Below are positions 49,553 through 58,270 of a stretch of 64,000 bases of DNA, piece by piece. The stretch covers positions 62,001 to 126,000 of the forward strand of contig DJLZ01000005.1 in NCBI GenBank assembly GCA_002436405.1, given 5' to 3'. The translations under genes were made by a program, and so were the position numbers. The notes beneath the pieces were generated by a model that did not search any database, had not been told where the DNA came from, and worked only from the letters and a program-made list of their open reading frames with translations. This DNA comes from Proteobacteria bacterium UBA6503 (GTDB taxonomy: Bacteria; Pseudomonadota; Alphaproteobacteria; UBA1280; UBA6503). The stretch's first letter is position 1. Each line of letters begins with the position of its first letter.

Positions 49553-51182
49553 AACCCATTATATCTTTATCACCGGCGGTGTTGTTTCATCACTCGGTAA
49601 AGGGGTTTCAGGGGCAGCACTAGCTGCCCTTTTACAATCGCGCGGGTTCACTGTGCGTATGCAGAAACTTGACCCTTACATTAACGTTGACCCAGGCACC
49701 ATGAGCCCCCACCAACACGGTGAGGTTTTTGTGACCGATGACGGCGCTGAGACTGACCTTGACCTTGGCCACTACGAACGTTTTACAAACGTGATGACCA
49801 GCCAAACCAACAACTACACCACAGGCCGTATTTACCAAACCGTTATTGATAAAGAGCGCCGTGGAGATTACTTGGGCGCAACGGTTCAGGTGATTCCGCA
49901 TATTACGAACGAAATTAAAAACGGTATTGATACCTCAGAAGGCCAGGCCGACTTTGCTCTGGTTGAAATTGGCGGTACCGTGGGTGATATTGAGTCTCTA
50001 CCATTCCTTGAGGCCATTCGCCAATACGCCAACCAAGTAGGGCGCGAACGTTGCTTGTTCTTGCACCTGACCTTGGTGCCATACATCCCTACAGCGGGTG
50101 AGCTTAAAACAAAACCAACCCAACACTCGGTTAAAGAGCTTTTAAGCATCGGTATTCAGGCTGATATTCTGCTGTGTCGTAGCGACCGCCCACTACCAAA
50201 AGGCGAGCGTGAGAAAATTGCGCTATTCTCAAACATGCGTGCAGACCGTGTGATTAACGGTGTTGACCAACGCAGTGTTTACGACGTGATTACAGAACTA
50301 CATAAAGAAGGCCTAGACGACCGCGTGCTTGAGCACTTCCGTTTGGGCGCACCTAAGCCACGCCTTAAGCCTTGGCAAGATGTGGCTAAGCTTGATACCG
50401 AACCTAAAGACAAAGTGCGTATTTCAGTGGTTGGTAAATACGGCCAACTGGGCGATGCCTACATGTCGCTGAAAGAAGCTTTGAAGCACGGCGGTTACGC
50501 TAACACCTCAGGCATTGACTACGACTTTATTGAGGCTGAAGATCTTGAAGGCCTCACCAAAGAACAGCTAGACGAACGCTTTGCTGATACAGGCGGTATT
50601 TTGGTTCCTGGTGGTTTTGGTGAACGTGGCACGGCAGGTAAAATTGCAGCCATTGAATATGCCCGTACTAACAACGTGCCTTACTTTGGTATTTGCCTAG
50701 GTATGCAGTTGGCTGTGGTTGAGTTTGCACGCCATGTGGCGAACATTAAAAACGCAAACTCAAGTGAGTTTGGCCCTGTTGATGACGCTGTGATTGGCCT
50801 GATGACCGAATGGGATAAAGGCGGCAAGAGCGAAAAACGCAGTAAAGACGGCGACCTTGGCGGTACGATGCGCCTTGGCAGCTACCCTTGTGCGTTGGTA
50901 AAAGGCACCAAAGCGGCTGAGGTTTATAGCGCTGATAACATTGACGAGCGCCACCGCCACCGTTACGAGTTTAACATTAGCTATAAACAACAACTTGAAG
51001 ACGCTGGGCTTACATTCTCGGGCATGTCGCCTGATGGTAAGCTTGCTGAAATTGTTGAGCTTAAAGACCATCCGTGGTTTGTGGCTGTGCAGTTCCACCC
51101 TGAGTTTAAGTCTCGCCCGTTGGATCCACACCCGTTGTTTGCTTCATTTGTTAAAGCAAGCTTGAAGCACAAAGCCCTTTAA
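49545..51182 (+). CDS. pyrG: CTP synthase
   Basis: The 545-residue enzyme makes CTP from UTP with glutamine. The synthetase domain (about 1-265) starts with YIFITGGVVSSLGKGV, and the glutaminase domain (about 295-540) has the catalytic triad Cys384 (GICLGMQ), His518 and Glu520 (QFHPE). All hallmark residues are present. It overlaps secG by eight bases and ends at a bidirectional terminator. In many alphaproteobacteria kdsA follows, but here a convergent protease gene does. Confidence 0.97.
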   Translation: MNKTHYIFITGGVVSSLGKGVSGAALAALLQSRGFTVRMQKLDPYINVDPGTMSPHQHGEVFVTDDGAETDLDLGHYERFTNVMTSQTNNYTTGRIYQTVIDKERRGDYLGATVQVIPHITNEIKNGIDTSEGQADFALVEIGGTVGDIESLPFLEAIRQYANQVGRERCLFLHLTLVPYIPTAGELKTKPTQHSVKELLSIGIQADILLCRSDRPLPKGEREKIALFSNMRADRVINGVDQRSVYDVITELHKEGLDDRVLEHFRLGAPKPRLKPWQDVAKLDTEPKDKVRISVVGKYGQLGDAYMSLKEALKHGGYANTSGIDYDFIEAEDLEGLTKEQLDERFADTGGILVPGGFGERGTAGKIAAIEYARTNNVPYFGICLGMQLAVVEFARHVANIKNANSSEFGPVDDAVIGLMTEWDKGGKSEKRSKDGDLGGTMRLGSYPCALVKGTKAAEVYSADNIDERHRHRYEFNISYKQQLEDAGLTFSGMSPDGKLAEIVELKDHPWFVAVQFHPEFKSRPLDPHPLFASFVKASLKHKAL

Positions 51183-51193
51183 GAATACGGCAT

Positions 51194-51228
51194 AAAAAAA
51201 GCCCCCTCTGTTAGGAGGGGGCTTTCTT
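51194..51228. terminator. Bidirectional terminator between pyrG and the trypsin-like gene
   Basis: GCCCCCTC (51201-51208) and GAGGGGGC (51215-51222) with flanking A and T runs, in the gap between two convergent genes. Confidence 0.85.
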
Positions 51229-51256
51229 CGTTAGGGGTATGTTGCTCAAGCTTTGC

Positions 51257-52111
51257 TTAGGCATCGTTGTCCGCAAGGATGCGGTCAACTTCGGCCATCA
51301 CGTCGCTGATGTGCATCGCAGCACCCGCATAGGGGCGTACGCGCTTGCGCTCACCGGTTTCAGGGTCATTGTAGTACTGAACCTGACCAACGGTAATGCC
51401 GTACACCACGCCGGTGCTGGCATCAACCATCGGGCCGCCAGAATAGCCGTGCACCACACGATTGGTGACCACGAACATATTCACAGGCTGGTTGGTGCGG
51501 TCGGGCACGTAACGATGCATGACGGGAAGGTCAAGCTCGAGCACATTGCCGTAAACCTGGCGGGCACCGCTGGGCGGGTTACCCACAGCCAAAATGCGCT
51601 GGCCGACGTAAGCATCTTCGGTCGCCAGCTGAGCAGGCGTGCCGAAGTTATCGTCGATGCTCAGCACGGCAACGTCGTAAGTGGCGCTATAGCCAATCAC
51701 GGTTGCACGCTTGCTGCTGCCATCGGTCAGCCGAACACGAATGCTGCGGCTGCGCAGATCGCCGTCTTCGTCGTAAACAACGTGTGCGTTGGTCACAACA
51801 ATGCCGGGGCGCACAATCACGCCAGAACCGGCGAAGTTATGCATCTCGACGCTGACGAAGCTCTTGCGGATGACATCATAGCCATCGTTCGACGCCGTTA
51901 CCGTAGGGATGGGCTGTTCATCGTCGGGCGAGGTAACGCGCGGCGGAATAGCCTCAAACCCATAGGGGTTCGGATCGTTGGCATCGGCCTGCGGGGCCGA
52001 TTCGATGGTGGCGGGCTGGTTGATGGTTTCAGCGTGGCGTGTGCTGAAAAACATCACGGCGCAAAGAACACCCACAAGCAGCATAAGTACTAGGGGTAAG
52101 GGGTTTTTCAT
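51257..52111 (-). CDS. Membrane-anchored trypsin-like serine protease A
   Basis: The 284-residue protein has an N-terminal anchor (about 5-22), a Pro/Asp-rich linker (about 33-70) and a trypsin-like domain with a full triad: His110 (TNAHVV), Asp146 (YDVAVL) and Ser224 (GYSGGPMVD). It should face the periplasm. It is a paralogue of the lipoprotein at 54026-54820. From about codon 30 the codon use is GC-rich (TCG, ATC, CTG, CCG), while the anchor part looks native, so the ectodomain may have been swapped in. A pyrimidine-rich leader and GGAG precede the start. It sits where kdsA is often found. Confidence 0.84.
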   Translation of the reverse strand: MKNPLPLVLMLLVGVLCAVMFFSTRHAETINQPATIESAPQADANDPNPYGFEAIPPRVTSPDDEQPIPTVTASNDGYDVIRKSFVSVEMHNFAGSGVIVRPGIVVTNAHVVYDEDGDLRSRSIRVRLTDGSSKRATVIGYSATYDVAVLSIDDNFGTPAQLATEDAYVGQRILAVGNPPSGARQVYGNVLELDLPVMHRYVPDRTNQPVNMFVVTNRVVHGYSGGPMVDASTGVVYGITVGQVQYYNDPETGERKRVRPYAGAAMHISDVMAEVDRILADNDA

Positions 52112-52252
52112 GGAGTAACTCCAAAAGACTGAAGAAAAACAAGAGAAAAGAGAATAAGATAACTTAAGAATTAAGTAGCTTTACCATAAGACTTTTCTGC
52201 AACTGCCGCAACTTAAAAAGCCTAAAAGCCCCGTGCAGGCCGTTGCTATGGC

Positions 52253-52281
52253 TTGCCACGTTTGGGCGCCTCACGTATAAC
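52253..52281 (+). promoter_or_regulatory. Promoter of eno
   Basis: TTGCCA (52253-52258) and TATAAC (52276-52281) with a 17-base spacer, giving a transcription start about 30 bases before ATG 52317. Confidence 0.65.
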
Positions 52282-52316
52282 TAAAGCAATGCTAATTTCT
52301 AAGAAGGACTATCCTT

Positions 52317-53612
52317 ATGCCTGCTGATAACAAAACCCTTATTGATCAAATTCATGCCCGTCAAATTCTTGATTCACGTGGTAACCCAACTGTTGAAGTT
52401 GAAGTTACACTTTCTGGCGGTGCTATGGGCCGAGCAGGCGTGCCTTCAGGGGCCTCAACAGGCCAACGCGAAGCGCTAGAAAAGCGCGATGGTGATAAAT
52501 CAAAGTACCTTGGTAAAGGCGTGCTTAAGGCTGTTGAAGCCATTAACACTAAAATTGCCCCAGCACTACACGGGCATGATGCATCAGACCAAATGGCCAT
52601 TGATACCCACCTTATTGAGCTTGATGGCACCGAAAACAAAGACAACCTAGGCACAAACGCACTACTTGGTGTTTCAATGGCAGTGGCGCATGCTGCAGCA
52701 AAAGCCCATGGCTTGCCACTTTACCAATACCTTAAAACAGGCGACGACTTTTCCCTACCAACCCCTATGATGAACGTGATTAACGGTGGTAGCCACGCAG
52801 ATAACAGCCTAGATATTCAAGAATTTATGATTATGCCTGTCGGCATGCCAACCTTTGCCGAAGCTTTGCGCTGCGGTGCCGAGATTTTCCATACCCTTAA
52901 AAAGCTATTGTCTGACGCCGGTCATAACACCAACGTGGGCGACGAGGGCGGCTTTGCACCAAACCTTAAAAGCAATGCCGAAGGCTTTGAATGGCTGGTT
53001 AAAGCCACTGAGAAAGCAGGCTACAAACTTGGTGAAGAAGTTGTATTTGCTGTGGATGCTGCCGCAAGCGAGTTTTACAAAAATGGCCAATACGACATGG
53101 CTGGCGAAGGCCGCGTACTGAGCGCAGCCGAAATGGTTGAGTGGTACGCCGAACAGTGCGAAAAATACCCAATCGCCTCAATCGAAGATGGGATGGACGA
53201 AAATGACCGTACAGGTTGGAAACTGCTAACCGAAAAACTAGGCGACAAAGTACAGCTAGTAGGGGATGACCTTTTTGTAACCAACCCTAAAATTTTGGAC
53301 CAAGGCATTAAAGACGGTATCGCCAACAGCATCCTAATTAAGCTTAACCAAATCGGGACCGTAAGCGAAACCCTAACCACTATGGCTTTGGCGGCTAAAC
53401 ATGGCTACAGCGCCGTAGTTTCGCACCGCTCGGGTGAAACTGAAGACACCACAATCGCTGACCTTGCTGTTGCGACTGCGTGCGGCCAGATTAAAACAGG
53501 CTCGCTGAGCCGTAGTGACCGTACAGCTAAGTACAACCAGCTGCTGCGTATTGAAGAGCACCTAGGCGGTGAAGCAAAATACGCTGGCCGTAGTAAGCTA
53601 AGCCACAGCTAA
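52317..53612 (+). CDS. eno: Enolase
   Basis: The 431-residue glycolytic enzyme turns 2-phosphoglycerate into phosphoenolpyruvate. ARQILDSRGNPTVEV (about 14-28), GAMGRAGVPSGASTG (about 34-48), SHADNSLDIQEFMIMP (about 158-173), the metal ligands in SIEDGMDENDRTGW and GDDLF, and SHRSGETEDTTIADLAVA (about 368-385) are all present. Its promoter and an AAGGA site lie close upstream. It is followed by ftsB after 16 bases, the usual alphaproteobacterial arrangement. Confidence 0.97.
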   Translation: MPADNKTLIDQIHARQILDSRGNPTVEVEVTLSGGAMGRAGVPSGASTGQREALEKRDGDKSKYLGKGVLKAVEAINTKIAPALHGHDASDQMAIDTHLIELDGTENKDNLGTNALLGVSMAVAHAAAKAHGLPLYQYLKTGDDFSLPTPMMNVINGGSHADNSLDIQEFMIMPVGMPTFAEALRCGAEIFHTLKKLLSDAGHNTNVGDEGGFAPNLKSNAEGFEWLVKATEKAGYKLGEEVVFAVDAAASEFYKNGQYDMAGEGRVLSAAEMVEWYAEQCEKYPIASIEDGMDENDRTGWKLLTEKLGDKVQLVGDDLFVTNPKILDQGIKDGIANSILIKLNQIGTVSETLTTMALAAKHGYSAVVSHRSGETEDTTIADLAVATACGQIKTGSLSRSDRTAKYNQLLRIEEHLGGEAKYAGRSKLSHS

Positions 53613-53628
53613 GAGGTTTGTAACTTAG

Positions 53629-53952
53629 ATGACCTCTGCCACCATACGAGATTTAAAAATAGGCTTGCGCCGTGCCTTTTGGCCGGCCTTGCTTATTTTC
53701 TTGTTGGGGTACATCCACTACCACACCTTTTCAGGTGATCGTGGTTTGATTGTTTGGTATGAGCTGTCATCACAAGTTGAAATGCTACAGGCCGAAAACG
53801 CCCGTTTGGAGGCGACAATTACTGAACTTGAGACCGACGTGCGCCGCTTATCAGCAAAGCAGCCAGATCGCGATTTCTTGGACGAGCTTGCCCGCCGCCA
53901 ACTTGGTGTGGTTAAGGCAAACGAAACTGTGGTTTACTTACCTAAGAACTAG
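53629..53952 (+). CDS. ftsB: Cell division protein FtsB (septum formation initiator)
   Basis: The 107-residue bitopic protein has one membrane helix (about 17-33) and a periplasmic coiled coil (about 47-76, VEMLQAENARLEATITELETDV), then a short conserved end with LARRQLGVVKANETVVYL. This is the FtsB/DivIC pattern; it joins FtsL and FtsQ to trigger septal wall synthesis. The place after eno is standard. pdhA normally comes next, but here about 9.4 kb of other genes intervene. Confidence 0.88.
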   Translation: MTSATIRDLKIGLRRAFWPALLIFLLGYIHYHTFSGDRGLIVWYELSSQVEMLQAENARLEATITELETDVRRLSAKQPDRDFLDELARRQLGVVKANETVVYLPKN

Positions 53953-53976
53953 CCCCAAGAACGCATACTCAAAACT

Positions 53977-54003
53977 AAAAAAGCCCCCTAACGGGGCTTT
54001 TTT
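53977..54003. terminator. Bidirectional terminator between ftsB and the trypsin-like lipoprotein
   Basis: AAAAAGCCCC and GGGGCTTTTTT form a stem with a short loop, located between convergent stops (53952 and 54026). Confidence 0.85.
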
Positions 54004-54025
54004 AACGCTAAAAAGTTATAATTAA

Positions 54026-54820
54026 TCACAACTGTGCAAAACTTGGATCAGTTTTACGCTGGTCAGCAATGATTTTTATAACCTCTTCCATGACATCATC
54101 CATTGATATAGCAACAGCAAGCTTTTGACGCTTACCTGTTTGCGGGTGCTGCCGTTGAATATAACCAACGGTCATACCGCAAATATTCCCTGTAAAAATA
54201 TCAACCATCGGGCCGCCTGAAAAACGGTCAACCACAGGCAAGGTGGAAAGGTAGATATAAGCAGGGGCAGCAGGCGTGCCATCCACATAATGAAAGGTCG
54301 TACTGCGGCGTGGGTCGGTGACGTTGCCAGCAAGGGCGCTTGGGCCTTTTTCAGGGTGGCCATAAGCAACCAGAGGCTGGTTTTCTTGAAGGGAAGGGCA
54401 ATACCCTTGGTGTGGTGTACCAAAGTTTGGCGTAACTTTAAGAACGGCCACGTCTTGCCGGTGGCTGTAGCCAACTAAAACAGCTTTTGTTTTTTGGTTG
54501 CTGGGCAGGGTCACTTCAATATAAGGGCCACGTGCCTTACCTCCTTTTTGCAAAACAACATGAGCATTGGTCACAATGATGCCGTTTTCAATAATAATCC
54601 CAGAGCCAGCGTAAACACCTTGGTGCGTAGCGTCATTCACCTGCACATAAACAATGCTTTGGTTAATGGTGCTCCGCAAGGTAGCGGCATCAATGGGGGT
54701 AAGGTGGGCATATTCATCAGGAAGGTTATGGCCTTCCTTTACACGGTCAGAGCAGCCAAACAGTGTGACCAGAATGAAAGATAATAAACAAAGAGTTAAA
54801 GGGTTAAAGGGGCGTTTCAT
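54026..54820 (-). CDS. Trypsin-like serine protease B, lipoprotein
   Basis: The 264-residue protein has a lipoprotein signal with LFGC (Cys23) and a trypsin-like domain with His87 (TNAHVV), Asp123 (QDVAVL) and Ser201 (RFSGGPMVD). It is a paralogue of protease A at 51257, sharing the block around the Ser, the MTVGYIQ/ITVGQVQ strand and the DDVM...V end. Unlike protease A, codon use is native throughout. A pyrimidine-rich leader (about 54836-54885, minus strand) precedes the ATG. The pair brackets eno-ftsB and may act on envelope proteins. Confidence 0.84.
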   Translation of the reverse strand: MKRPFNPLTLCLLSFILVTLFGCSDRVKEGHNLPDEYAHLTPIDAATLRSTINQSIVYVQVNDATHQGVYAGSGIIIENGIIVTNAHVVLQKGGKARGPYIEVTLPSNQKTKAVLVGYSHRQDVAVLKVTPNFGTPHQGYCPSLQENQPLVAYGHPEKGPSALAGNVTDPRRSTTFHYVDGTPAAPAYIYLSTLPVVDRFSGGPMVDIFTGNICGMTVGYIQRQHPQTGKRQKLAVAISMDDVMEEVIKIIADQRKTDPSFAQL

Positions 54821-54942
54821 AAATGAAACCTCGGGGGGAGGGTGAGAGAGAAAAGTAAGAACGTTCAGATAACTAAAAGCTAAGAATTGAAATAAGCCTT
54901 TTATGAGAAATTTTCAACTTATAAATGTAAGAGGCAAGTACC

Positions 54943-54979
54943 TAAATAAAAAAGGGGCTGCCAAATGGCAACCCCTTTT
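54943..54979 (-). terminator. Terminator of the Ala/Gln/Pro-rich gene
   Basis: On the minus strand GGGGTTGCC-ATTT-GGCAGCCCC (one G-T pair) is followed by TTTTTTATTT. It ends the 55000-55782 gene ahead of the lipoprotein gene. Confidence 0.8.
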
Positions 54980-54999
54980 GGAAGGATGGTCGTGAGTTA

Positions 55000-55782
55000 T
55001 TACACTTCAACATCAACCGGCTGAGGTGCAGGCTGCCCTTCGACAATCTGCTCAGCTTGGGTTTGTGCTGGTAGCGATGAACGCAGGCCAATAAAGTTTG
55101 CAAAGTCAGGCAGCAAAATGTCGTTCAGACGTTGCTGCGAGTTTTGCAATACCTGGAATGCAGGTGCTGGTGGCACAAACTCTGGCGATTCTACTGGTGC
55201 CGCAGGGGCTGCATCACCACCAAAACCAACGGCTGCTTGCTGCTGCGCTTGTGGCGCTGGGGCAGCTGGTACTTCAATGTCAACGTTTACGTCAACATCG
55301 GCAGCTGGTGCATCAACAGGGGCAGCTTGTGGCTGCTGAGCCTGACGTGGTGCTTCTGAAACCAATTCGGCGACAGTTTGGCCTGGTGCCTGCTGTTGCG
55401 GTGCATCAAGACGGGCTTGAGCTGCATCAGCCAGACGTTGCAGGGTTTCTGCAGGGGCTTGTGCTTGTGCTACGTTAATAGCCGCTGTTTGAATAGTAGC
55501 TGTATCGTTATCGGCACGTGCTTCACGGCCAACAGGCTCAGCATTACGCTGAATTGCGTTTGATACAGCCGCATCGCGGTTGTTTAGTAGCGGAATATTG
55601 TTGTTACCTTGGTTAGGGCGTGCAGCATTTGCAGTTTCGGTTGCAGTTGGTTGCTGGGCCACTTGAGGTTGGCGTGCACGTTGGCTTTGGCGAGCATCTA
55701 CTTGTGTAGATTCAACCTGACCATCCGCACGGTTTGAACCAAGGTTTGAGACGCTTGGTGCGTTTGGGTTGATAATTACCAT
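55000..55782 (-). CDS. Ala/Gln/Pro-rich low-complexity protein
   Basis: The 260-residue product is dominated by Ala, Gln, Pro, Asn and Val with no Cys, no signal peptide and no clear fold; it is probably disordered. Short conserved-looking ends are MVIINPNAPSVSNLGS and, near the C-terminus, LNDILLPDFANFIGLRSSLP, which may be a docking peptide. An AAGGAG site precedes ATG 55782, and a small hairpin ATGCAC-5-GTGCAT (55801-55817) lies just upstream. The single gene has its own terminator. It may be a linker or secreted protein; function unknown. Confidence 0.62.
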   Translation of the reverse strand: MVIINPNAPSVSNLGSNRADGQVESTQVDARQSQRARQPQVAQQPTATETANAARPNQGNNNIPLLNNRDAAVSNAIQRNAEPVGREARADNDTATIQTAAINVAQAQAPAETLQRLADAAQARLDAPQQQAPGQTVAELVSEAPRQAQQPQAAPVDAPAADVDVNVDIEVPAAPAPQAQQQAAVGFGGDAAPAAPVESPEFVPPAPAFQVLQNSQQRLNDILLPDFANFIGLRSSLPAQTQAEQIVEGQPAPQPVDVEV

Positions 55783-56009
55783 CTTCCTGACTCCTTAAAA
55801 ATGCACTTCCTGTGCATGTATTTTAAACTATCTACCATCCCTTAAGTCGGGTAAAAAGCCGTTCTATCACAACAGCTTATGGCTTAATAGCCTTGCGGGA
55901 AAACCCCGCGTATATATCACTTCCACTTTTTATTATGGTCATTTTTCCATATTTTTCAAGTATTTTTAGCGCCAAATCAATAGGTTATGCAAGTGAATGT
56001 AAATTGGTG

Positions 56010-57182
56010 CTAAGCAGGGTAGGTCAGTTCATCAAGAACTTTGAACAGGGCGTCAATGTCGGTTTTTTCGTGGTAAATGCCCAAACCAAAGCGTAAACGA
56101 TTGGCACGGTAGTCGGTCACAATGCCATTGTCATGCAGGGATTGATAAATCTCGCCGGCTTTTTCGGTTTGGAAAGTCAAAAAGTGGCCACGGCTTTGTG
56201 CATGGCGGCCAGGGATAAGTTGTTTTGTGGCAATCGGTAGCGCCTTTGCGGCAGCCAGCGTTTCAATAAAGTAGTGCTGTAGCTCTTGCACGTGGGCGTG
56301 GATTTTTTCAACGGTTAGGCCTTCGGTACGCAGCATTTCAAACACCGCACGCATACGGTACAGCCCTGAAGGGTCAAACGTTGCACCCATAAATCGGCTA
56401 CCGTCTTCACCAAAGGGCACACGGCCATCTTGTGGTTTTTCAAGGGCGCCAAAGCCTGCGTACCAGCCCGTATCAACAGGGCGGGGCAGCCAGCCTTTAG
56501 GGCAGTGCATAAAGCATACGCCTTCACCGCTCATGGCATATTTATAGCCACCGCTAAGGTAAAAGGCACGGTTTTCAATTTTGCTAAAATCAGTCGGGAT
56601 AGCCATAAAACCGTGGTAGCCATCAACTGCAACAACAGCCTCAGGCGGGAGGGCTTGCACCAAGCCTGTGATGTTTGGCACTACCATGCCCGAGTTAAAA
56701 AACACGTGTGACAGGTAAATAAAGTCTGGGTTGGTTTTGTGTGCTGCGTCAATAAAACGCTCGTTAAAGGTTTCAAGTGGCTCAGCCGGCACGGTGTGCA
56801 CCTTGGCTTGGCCAGCTTCAACCCAGCGCTTCGCTTGGCGTGAGAAACTATGAAACTCACTATCTGTTGACAAAATCTGCACAGGCTTTTTATGGTCAAA
56901 GCATGAGAAGAGCCGTACCAAAAAGTCGTGCGTATTGGGGGCAAAGCTAATGCCATTGGCGCTTGAAAGGTTTAAAACCTCAGCAATGCCTTTTTGAACA
57001 TCAGGCAGAATGGTGCCAAAGATATGCGACCATTTATCGTCTAGTTTTTCAGCGGCGTCTTTCCAGCATTGTTTTTGGGCTTCAAACGTACAGTCAGGCC
57101 ACGCATGGTGGCTGTGGGCTGCAAGGTGCAGCTTTGCTGTTTGGTTATTCAACACATGGCTAAAAAGGTGCTTGTAGCTCAT
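56010..57182 (-). CDS. Class V aminotransferase-fold enzyme, probable kynureninase-like
   Basis: The 390-residue PLP enzyme has Asp187 (AVDGYHG) and Lys214 (SGGYKYAMSGEG), the cofactor-binding pair of the aminotransferase class V fold. Kynureninases share this fold. The start lies one base after the stop of the tryptophan 2,3-dioxygenase gene, so the two are tightly coupled, which supports a role in cutting kynurenine to anthranilate and alanine. The N-terminal LAAHSHHAWPD differs from classical KynU, so a related reaction is possible. No formamidase gene is adjacent. Confidence 0.72.
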   Translation of the reverse strand: MSYKHLFSHVLNNQTAKLHLAAHSHHAWPDCTFEAQKQCWKDAAEKLDDKWSHIFGTILPDVQKGIAEVLNLSSANGISFAPNTHDFLVRLFSCFDHKKPVQILSTDSEFHSFSRQAKRWVEAGQAKVHTVPAEPLETFNERFIDAAHKTNPDFIYLSHVFFNSGMVVPNITGLVQALPPEAVVAVDGYHGFMAIPTDFSKIENRAFYLSGGYKYAMSGEGVCFMHCPKGWLPRPVDTGWYAGFGALEKPQDGRVPFGEDGSRFMGATFDPSGLYRMRAVFEMLRTEGLTVEKIHAHVQELQHYFIETLAAAKALPIATKQLIPGRHAQSRGHFLTFQTEKAGEIYQSLHDNGIVTDYRANRLRFGLGIYHEKTDIDALFKVLDELTYPA

Positions 57183-57183
57183 A

Positions 57184-58251
57184 CTAGTAATTAAACCCTA
57201 ATGTTTTACGGATGTTTTCAGGTAGTGGTGGCAAGTTTTTGCGCGGCAGCAAGAATGTTGAAAGTGCCGCAAAGTCTTTAAACGCCAAACCTGTTTGAAT
57301 AGTTTTAGCAAGGTATGCTTGGCTACCGCCGCTCATACCGCCTGTACTAATTTTTTGACCAATCATACGCTGTGCCATTTGCATATGGCGTTGGCGCCAT
57401 AGGTTCATGGTTTGATCCAGCTGAATAAGGCCATCCATCAGTTTGAATGGGGCGTTGAGCAAAGGCTCGTCACGGTAAAGCATAATGAAAAGGGCGGCCT
57501 TAAGGGCGTTATAGTCAAGGCGCCATGCGCCAGCCTCTTGCAGTTTTTGGTGCTGGTTTTCATCAAACAGCACTTCAAAACTTTGGCCTGTTTCACGCAC
57601 CTTTGCGGCTTCAAGCTGCTTTTCATCTTCGGTCAGGTGCGGGTTTGACAGCACAAGCTGTTCTTCTTCCTTCACCATAGTCTCAACCGCTTTGCGGTAG
57701 TGCTGCCAAAAATCAAAACCATCTTTTTGCAAAAATGGGGTGCGGCCTAGCCACTTGTTAAGCAGGTCAAAGAGGGTTGGGGCATTTTGCGCTTCTTCCA
57801 AAACCTTTTTATGGCGTGGCTCAAGGGCGGCCATAAAGCCTGTTGAATGGTGCTTAAGGCCGAGACGCGTTTCAAAAAGGCGGAACTGCCAACTTTGAAA
57901 GCCTGAGGCGGGTACCAACAGGTTACGAAAGTCCATAAAGTCGAGCGGGGTCATGGTATCAAGCACGTCTACTTGTTGCACGAGTAGGTCGGCAATGGTG
58001 TTCATGCGGTCAACAAGGCCCACGGCTTTTAGAACGTCAGCATCGTCAAACTGTTCTTGTTTGGCGAGGGTCATCATGCGGTCCAGGTCGAACAGCAGTT
58101 GTTTGAACCAAAGCTCGTACGCTTGGTGGATGATGATGAACAAATGCTCATCAGGGGCATCAAGGTTGTGTTTTGTGCTTTCTAGCTGCTGCATGTTTGT
58201 GAGCTCATCAACAGCTAGATAGTCACTATAGTAGATTCCTGGTTTAGGCAT
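57184..58251 (-). CDS. kynA: Tryptophan 2,3-dioxygenase
   Basis: The 355-residue heme enzyme opens the indole ring of tryptophan to N-formylkynurenine. YYSDYLAVDELTNMQ, HLFIIIHQAYELWFKQLLFDLD (His42 lies in the substrate pocket), FMDFRNLLVPASGFQSWQFR and the late WRQRHMQMAQRMIG with the probable proximal His, followed by STGGMSGGSQAYL, are diagnostic. The chain is longer than the 280-residue bacterial average, owing to an insert near 190-230, nearer to animal-like and some deep-branching bacterial forms. It is the first gene of a two-gene operon with the kynureninase-like enzyme. Confidence 0.9.
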   Translation of the reverse strand: MPKPGIYYSDYLAVDELTNMQQLESTKHNLDAPDEHLFIIIHQAYELWFKQLLFDLDRMMTLAKQEQFDDADVLKAVGLVDRMNTIADLLVQQVDVLDTMTPLDFMDFRNLLVPASGFQSWQFRLFETRLGLKHHSTGFMAALEPRHKKVLEEAQNAPTLFDLLNKWLGRTPFLQKDGFDFWQHYRKAVETMVKEEEQLVLSNPHLTEDEKQLEAAKVRETGQSFEVLFDENQHQKLQEAGAWRLDYNALKAALFIMLYRDEPLLNAPFKLMDGLIQLDQTMNLWRQRHMQMAQRMIGQKISTGGMSGGSQAYLAKTIQTGLAFKDFAALSTFLLPRKNLPPLPENIRKTLGFNY

Positions 58252-58270
58252 AACGTTTTACCGTTCCTTA

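Noticed and set aside
51239..52093. Long plus-strand open frame of 284 codons
   Set aside because: It is antisense to trypsin-like protease A. Its product is a His/Ala/Val/Asn-rich string without domains, while the minus strand has a complete catalytic triad and a ribosome site. The GC-rich codons explain the open shadow frame.
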